From Alopecurus myosuroides (Eukaryota > Streptophyta > Magnoliopsida > Poales > Poaceae), in NCBI GenBank assembly GCA_028641055.1, contig CM054061.1, positions 58,078,825-58,142,824 of the forward strand: 64,000 nt of DNA, written 5' to 3'. Of this stretch, positions 58,131-64,000 are shown in pieces. The notes under the pieces were generated by a model, which saw only the letters and a program-made list of their open reading frames with translations, did no database searches and was not told where the DNA came from. Position 1 is the first letter of the stretch, and each line of letters begins with the position of its first letter. A program made the translations under genes and the position numbers.

Positions 58131-59201
58131 ACTGGCCTAGTATTGTTTTCTGACACTTAATCCGGATCGGAGGTAGTAGATTATGTTCCACTTTTTGGTG
58201 GCTTTGGAGTGTTTGTGTTTGTTCAGAGTTATGTGTGGATAAATAAATAAATAACTCCTATATACACAAATTCATCCCTTGTGTGTCTTTGTAAGCAGAC
58301 ACAGGGAATACCACTAATACCTTGTGAGAAAATCGATCGATGATTATCTTCTTTGTCTTTTTTAGATGGTTTGTGTTTGATCCTTAGAGGATATGCCACC
58401 GTACGGACTACATCTGACATTAAGACACATTGCTAGAAACATAAATGTGTTACATTGACTATGTTCTAGATGAAAATGCATATGAGTTCATCGTCTCGGC
58501 CACTCCGCGAGACTAGGCTATACAGGTGGCGGGGCGAAGCGTATTGTCGGTCTAGTGTATATATATACTTGACAAGAGAGCCTGACCTTCTGAGTTGTAC
58601 CATAGTACCTTCCACATTGAGATATTTCAAGCTACCTTCATCTAGATTTGTACTTGTGGAATTAGATCAGATTGACATTTAAATGGTTTTGCACATTTAG
58701 GCTATGTGAGACTCCTGTGTCCGAAGGCACAACGGTCACAGTTTTATATATCCCACACGGTTCGTTATGTCTGCGATACCGAAAGAACAAAAGTCAGATC
58801 ATGCACTTCAGCTAAGCTAAATATCACTGGCGGAGCTTAGTAGGGGCAAAACCGGGCCATGGCCCGCCCAGGTTTTCGACCCAATTTTTTTTAACTACGT
58901 AGTACTAAGAATCACGGCCCAGCCAGTAGAGGCCCCAGACTAGCAAGTCCAAGACCCCTCATATGCATACATTCAAGATCCCAGAACAGTCAGTCGTGAA
59001 CAACATATGAAGTTGGTACACAGATTACATCATCCATTACTCGCATAATAAAGGTCTTGCACAAATGTTCACATGACCAAGTCTTAGATAACTGCCACAT
59101 AGGGAAGACAAGTAACACTCACACAGCGGAAGATAGCAAAACACAACGTGGTAGAGCCCAAGTCACGCCTTAACCTACAGGCTCCTGACCGGGAGACGAG
59201 C

Positions 59202-59272
59202 CTAGTTCGCAGGGTCATCAATGTAGTAGTACTCCTCATAGTACTCCTGCTGGGGCTGCTCCTCGTAGTCTA
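59202..59272 (-). other. Possible terminal exon, Tyr/Glu/Gln-rich
   Basis: On the minus strand a TTGGCTAG acceptor-like end is followed by codons for DYEEQPQQEYYEEYYYIDDPAN and a stop at 59202-59204. The composition is biased in a way random DNA rarely gives. No upstream exon could be identified, so this is a weak call. Confidence 0.25.
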
Positions 59273-61968
59273 GCCAAGTAAATAGCCAGGGACGAAACCA
59301 ATATAAGTACATTTGAATGTACTTTGCTGGACATCCTTTATAGCTTACAAAGTGCAAGTATGCTTATATGGTGGAATGGGTAGGCTATACATAGGGTTTG
59401 CTACCCATAATAGATGAAAGATACATCATGGTTGATTTGACATCTCTATATCTTTGTTGAAGAAGATACCTCAAAAGAAAATAATATAGTTTCTCTTGTA
59501 GATATCGCATATCCAAGAGGTTTTGTAAGAGTTTGTTTAGAAAATAAAGCCTTTTTTCTTTGCAAAACTTCTTGTAAAACAGCTTCTAGCTTTTCCTCAT
59601 GTGTACCTCACAGGTACAAAGTTCCTCTTCTAGTACCTTGCAGGTACAAACGTTTTTTGAAACATCCTTTTGAAAACATTGACACAATACTAGCTACATG
59701 GCCATTCAACTATCTATATCCGACGACGTGTCAATTCTAAATAGTTTTACTCTATAGGGGTGTACACAATCCACAAGATCCAGAATATCTGCCATGAATG
59801 ACCCATGGACTGTCTGCGACAGTATGCGAACATCAGATAACTAGTCCAAAACTTTCCACTATGTTCAAGCTAGTATATGACTGCCCCTTCAACTGGGTTG
59901 ATTCTTCCCGGCACCGTGTCCCACACTGCCATGACAGGAGACCCAACTGTTGCAGACGGAGGGAAAATTAAACCCACACTTTGCATGTCCCGTATCTCAC
60001 ACCTGGCGACATTTCGGTTCAGAGGATTCATTCTTCTATAGCACTTGGGATAAAACACACACTAACACGAACAAGTTTCTAGCAAGGCCTCTTGCCCATG
60101 TTGAGGTAGAGTGGCAGTACGTTTTGGTTGTCCAGCGAAGATTAGGTTATGTGCCTTTGGTAAAACAATTTTCAAAACTTTCCCCTTTGCCACCTCCAGT
60201 GAATAAGGTCCCACCTTTCCACCGAGGGTTTTCCATGAAGCCTTTGTTTACAAAAACACATTTTAGGGTGTCCACTTAGGTACTTCAAGATTATTAATTT
60301 GGGTGGTATTGATATACCATATGGTGGCTAAAGGCTTGGTCACACCAAGTTTGACTACTGGCAATGTGATAGTATACCATAATATTAATAGTAGTAATAG
60401 CCACTACAAAAATAGTTTTGTTAACCATATTTTTGTGAAATTTCAGAAGTAAATCATGCATGATAGATAATGATAAGTGTAATCACAGCAAGCATTAGGC
60501 TAGCTTGCCTTGGTATGGATCCTGGTTCTGCTCTTGGAAATAGCAGGAGTGAAAATAAGCCTCCTCTCCAATATCTCCTTCTTCGTTTTGTAACATCGTA
60601 AAAATAAATAAAGGACACACATTCAGAACCAACTAAGGCAAGCAATAGTACATAGCAATACATACAGAAAGCATCACATAAAACAATCCATCACTCAATC
60701 TTTCAAAGGCAAAATTTATTAAACACACTTAAACAAAACTAGACTACTAGAAATATGACTATGGTGGAGAAATTGCATTTCTCACCAAAAATGCAATGGG
60801 GCATGTGGGTGTTCTACTAGGCTAACAAGGCATTAAGAGGTCACAATGCCTCTGGTAATACTTGGCAAATTACTATACCACTAAACTAGCAACACAAACA
60901 CTAGACATACTAGTGATAATAATAGGAAACATTTTAATCATGTCAACACTACTCATGCTTTCCTACAAATGAAAGTACAAGCTAAAAGAGGTGATAGACC
61001 CCTAATATCGGTACCAAATTGGTACTGGGCCCATCATACCAACATAAAAAATCTAGCTACTAAACCTATAAGTAATATGCCAGAGTTTCCTAAACATTAG
61101 GAAATTCTAGTAAATGACTACACTAGCAAAACAAGTTCTAATCAACACAAATGCCAAACCTTTCCTAACATGCTAGTTCTGTAATAAAACAACCTAATAA
61201 CAGAGGATAACAATATTACACATGCTATAAAACATAAATCTAATACTAACATATTGAATTGAACTAATTCACACAATAATAAATAAAACAGAAAAGTGCA
61301 AAATCTAGTTATGCACACCACAATTATTCTAGAGCTCTAAAAATTACACAAAAGCTAGGATTAGATAGATATAAGCATAAAAAAGCTCATCCAATTATAT
61401 TCACATAAAAAATCATCACCAAACAACCTACAAAAATCCTAGAAGGTCTCTCTGGACATCTACCAAAATGCATGGCATTTTCTCTAGGAAGCTCTCTTTC
61501 AAGCAAGGCCAAGTGATACTGGTAGGTATCACCAAGGGCTACCCAACACAGTTGAGTTTGAATTTTTAGGATTCTTATATTTAAAGTTATGCCAAAAATG
61601 GCCTAACAGACAGGTTCTGCCAAAATAAGTACTACTACAAAAATAGTTATAAAAAGTAGATCTATTACTTGGATCTGGTTAAGAAAATGCTAGGGTACAA
61701 GCATGCTTTTTGGTTTGTCAAGTTTTGCATTTTTCCTATTTTTCCTAGGGCAAAATCTAGGGTGCATGTTTCTGCCTTTTTCTAAAAAGAATAAAAGTAC
61801 AGGGGCTAAACAGGGCACGGGCCAGATCTGGACGGCGCGGACCAACTAGCGGTGAGACCAACCCACAGGCACGCGCGCACGCTCGCGACGCGGAAACGGA
61901 CGCTCGCGACGCGGCAACGGCTAGATTCAAATGGCAGCATAGATCTACGGTCCCTGTGCGTCGTCAAC

Positions 61969-61973
<5 letters not shown>

Positions 61974-62002
<29 letters not shown>
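61974..62002. repeat. CT microsatellite next to the Gypsy LTR
   Basis: About 14 CT units end seven bases before the LTR start at 62009. Confidence 0.95.
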
Positions 62003-62005
<3 letters not shown>

Positions 62006-62008
62006 CGA

Positions 62009-62555
62009 TGTCGGATATATACCGTATAGGGGTATATAAGATGGTAGTGAAAGTGCCTGGTTACCAGGGTGGCCCAAGTGGTAGTGGGCTGTGGTTCATT
62101 GGGCGGCCCAGTAACCTGACGCATAGAAGCCGGATTCTAGAAGAACCCGGATCACGGCCCATGCGATCTGGCTTGGAGGAGAAGACGGATTTCTTACTTT
62201 CCAAGTTATTGCTACCGTAGTCTTCTAGGTTTCCTATTCTGTAAGCCCTAATCCGGCTATTATATAAACCCGGATGGGAGATAAACAAAACAACGAATAA
62301 CAGAAGCCCTAGGCCAACTCGCCGAGAACTTCATCCTCGTCGAATAGCTTAGATCTAAACCTCACATTGTAATCTTGTTTCCAGGCTTTAGTCCTGATTA
62401 GTGAGAAGTGCAGGAGTAGGCACGTCGTACTGTCGCGACGTACCGAACCTGGGTAAACCCTATGTTTACTGTCTACCACGCGATCCCGTTACCCCACGTC
62501 TCTACCGTAGTCTCATGGCACCCCCGTCTATGAAAACTACTACGATGTCTCGACA
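62009..62555 (+). repeat. 5' LTR of the Gypsy element
   Basis: Starts TGTCGGATATATACC and ends GATGTCTCGACA. A TATTATATAAAC box lies at about 62258. It matches the solo LTR at 38500-39054 in reverse orientation. Confidence 0.88.
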
Positions 62556-62556
62556 G

Positions 62557-62574
62557 TTGGCGCCCACCGTGGGG
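62557..62574 (+). promoter_or_regulatory. Primer binding site TTGGCGCCCACCGTGGGG
   Basis: One base after the LTR end. It defines the orientation of the element. Confidence 0.85.
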
Positions 62575-64000
62575 CAAACGACGTCAGGCGTGAAGTTCCG
62601 ATCTGGGATACTTGGCGGAATCGGAAGATCAATCACTGTCGGAAGCTTGGAGTTCGATGACGACGTCGGGCGCTTCCTCGACAACGGATCATATATACAG
62701 GCGCAAAACCACCTGGTAAGTGCCTGCGTGCTACCGATTGGATCTGCTAACATTTTCATCGGACTAACTGCAGAAGCAATGGGGTTTTGCGGTGGAAGCA
62801 AATTTATCCCACCCGCCCTATACCCAGTCGAAGATGACTATGATACCGGGTTTTGCTCAGATCGCCGACAAAAAAGTGATACACACTTTATCGGCATGGT
62901 GCAATCCGAAGTCGCCGAAAACACGGATGATGGAAATCCCGTGCAAGAGGCAGACAAAAAGACACCCGTCACAGAGACGGAAGATCCGATACCCGTCATA
63001 CCGGCGGAAGATCCGACATCCGTTAACGAGACGACGAACTCGGAAGCAGAATCCGTGCTAGCCGCCATTGAGGCGAGATTAGAGTCGGAAACCGGATCAG
63101 AGGATTTTGATTCTGAAGACGAAGACGCGGACGCCCTCGAAAGGAAAGTTAAATCTTTTCAAGAGGGATTCCATGAAGTGCTAATGGCAAAACCAGCTGA
63201 TACGACGGATGCCGGCAGCCAGGAAAGCCCTAAAACCCCTCCGCCAGAGGAAGAGAGAGAAGACGGAGAAACTTCTCCGGTATTTCCCAATGTTAAGGAA
63301 TTGACAGAAGATGAGCCTGTCAAAAAACCTCCCTCTTCCAAGAAAAAGCATCGTGCTGCTAAGAAACTCCAATACAAAATCCGGAAGAAGAAATCAGCTG
63401 ATCAAGTTGATGAAAACCTGGAAGTAGGAGATGCTAGCGGAACAAAAGCTGCGGAGAAGAAAATCAAAGAAATCCTTGTTCCACCAATGACGGAACAAGG
63501 AAAACCAAGAGCTGTTGCAAACGCCAGTGGGAGCAAATGAACCCCCTGAGATGCTGGAAGCCAGGAGACAAGCTTTCCAAAGGCAACAGCAACATCTACT
63601 CAGATCTCGGCAGCACCTCCAAAAAACCCAGGATGACATTAAGCTCATGAAGGAAGAAATAGAGGAGTACGAGAGAAAGAATAGATCTGGCATTAAACCT
63701 ACAAGGTTACCCGGAATCATAAGACCGGAAGTACTGCCGCCAAAAGAAAGGTTTCACAACCCATCTTGGCAAAAACAGGTAAACGGCAAAGATGCCAGAG
63801 GCGAACCAATTTATAAAACCACAGCAGAAAACGCGGAAGCAGCATTCGCCATCCTGAACAATGATCTGTACTCCAATGGTGAAAAACTTCAAGGGGTGTA
63901 TGCTTTCCTAGGAAAAGCATTGCAACAACAACAGCGGGCCCAAGAGCGATCAGGAAGACTACAAGATAACTCCGCCCTATGCAAAACAGCTACTTGCGCC
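62575..64000 (+). pseudogene. Gag-like N-terminal region of the Gypsy element, frameshifted, 3' end off window
   Basis: The frame is open from inside the LTR to 63540; the first internal ATG after the primer site is at 62779 (MGFCGGSKFIPPALYP). The product is Glu/Pro/Ser/Thr-rich, with a basic patch SSKKKHRAAKKLQYKIRKKK. It stops at 63538-63540, but a second frame that overlaps from about 63495 runs open to the window end, with a coiled-coil region (EARRQAFQRQQQHLL) and PPKERFHNPSWQK. A one-base shift near 63495 is likely. A GTAAGT...CTAACTGCAG pair at 62716-62773 could be a short intron. No CCHC knuckle or enzyme domain lies within the window. Confidence 0.65.

Larger units (their letters stand above)
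22757..58176. mobile_element. Stowaway (Tc1/mariner) MITE split by nested retrotransposons
   Basis: The left end reads TA then CTCCCTCCGATCCGAAATTT at 22757; the right end reads CGGATCGGAGGTAG then TA, finishing at 58176. These are the paired Stowaway termini with TA duplications. Only about 50 bp of the MITE lie left of the insertion and about 41 bp right, so the original element was about 91 bp. Everything between 22807 and 58130 is later insertion. Confidence 0.85.
58177..62008. other. Unassigned DNA between the MITE and the Gypsy element
   Basis: No gene is supported. At about 58825-58920 a TGGCGGAGCTTAG...GGGCC block resembles ends of hAT-like elements, but no partner was found. From about 58960 to 61840 the texture (short lost frames, A-rich tracts, no clear LTR pair) suggests old retrotransposon DNA read on the minus strand. 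Confidence 0.45.
62009..64000 (+). mobile_element. Gypsy retrotransposon, 5' end only (runs off the window)
   Basis: A 547 bp LTR is followed directly by a primer site and a gag-like ORF. The primer-site type (TTGGCGCCCACCGTGGGG) is common in Tat/RIRE2-like Gypsy elements. The rest of the element lies to the right. Confidence 0.82.

Noticed and set aside
58825..58920. hAT element end (TGGCGGAGC motif)
   Set aside because: No matching inverted terminus or 8 bp duplication could be found nearby.

Overview
The window looks like nuclear DNA of a large-genome pooid grass (wheat, barley, Aegilops, oat or a relative). The evidence is the transposon content: a CACTA element with TNP2 transposase and AACCGG-type subterminal hairpins, Copia elements of the SIRE and Angela/BARE types, Athila-type Gypsy elements whose LTR begins TGATACGTCTCC, a Gypsy element with a TTGGCGCCCACCGTGGGG primer site, and a Stowaway MITE. 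There is no bacterial-style gene organisation, and no rRNA, tRNA or CRISPR was seen. The only ordinary host gene recognised is one MATH-BTB gene. Family names rest on recognised motifs and ends, not on a database search.

Layout. 1-11189: a composite CACTA region read mostly on the minus strand. It carries two CACTA-associated ORFs, an exonuclease-like pseudogene, an AP2-domain gene, duplicated blocks, a hairpin satellite of about 160 bp period, a TNP2 transposase and a coiled-coil/membrane ORF, and ends in a clean CTAGTG terminus. 11190-12246: an ORF fragment abutting that terminus, then unassigned DNA. 12247-13566: MATH-BTB gene with an internal chimeric duplication. 13527-21190: sixteen tandem copies of a ~482 bp unit that includes the last codons and 3' flank of that gene. 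21191-22756: unassigned.

22757-58176: one Stowaway MITE of about 91 bp split by more than 35 kb of nested retrotransposons. A SIRE-type Copia element (LTR TGAAAG...CTTTCA) is the first insert. Into its gag went an Angela/BARE-type Copia complex with three LTRs (outer duplication CCTTT); into its protease region went a solo LTR (duplication GATGC). Its 3' part holds two head-to-head Athila-like Gypsy elements whose 5' LTRs have collapsed. The SIRE element also has a third ORF behind an LTR-like promoter module.

58177-62008: unassigned, probably old transposon DNA. 62009-64000: 5' LTR, primer site and gag start of a Gypsy element that runs off the window; the solo LTR inside the SIRE element is the same LTR family. 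Almost every transposon ORF is broken by stops or frameshifts. The MATH-BTB and AP2 frames remain open, and TNP2 is open after one early stop.
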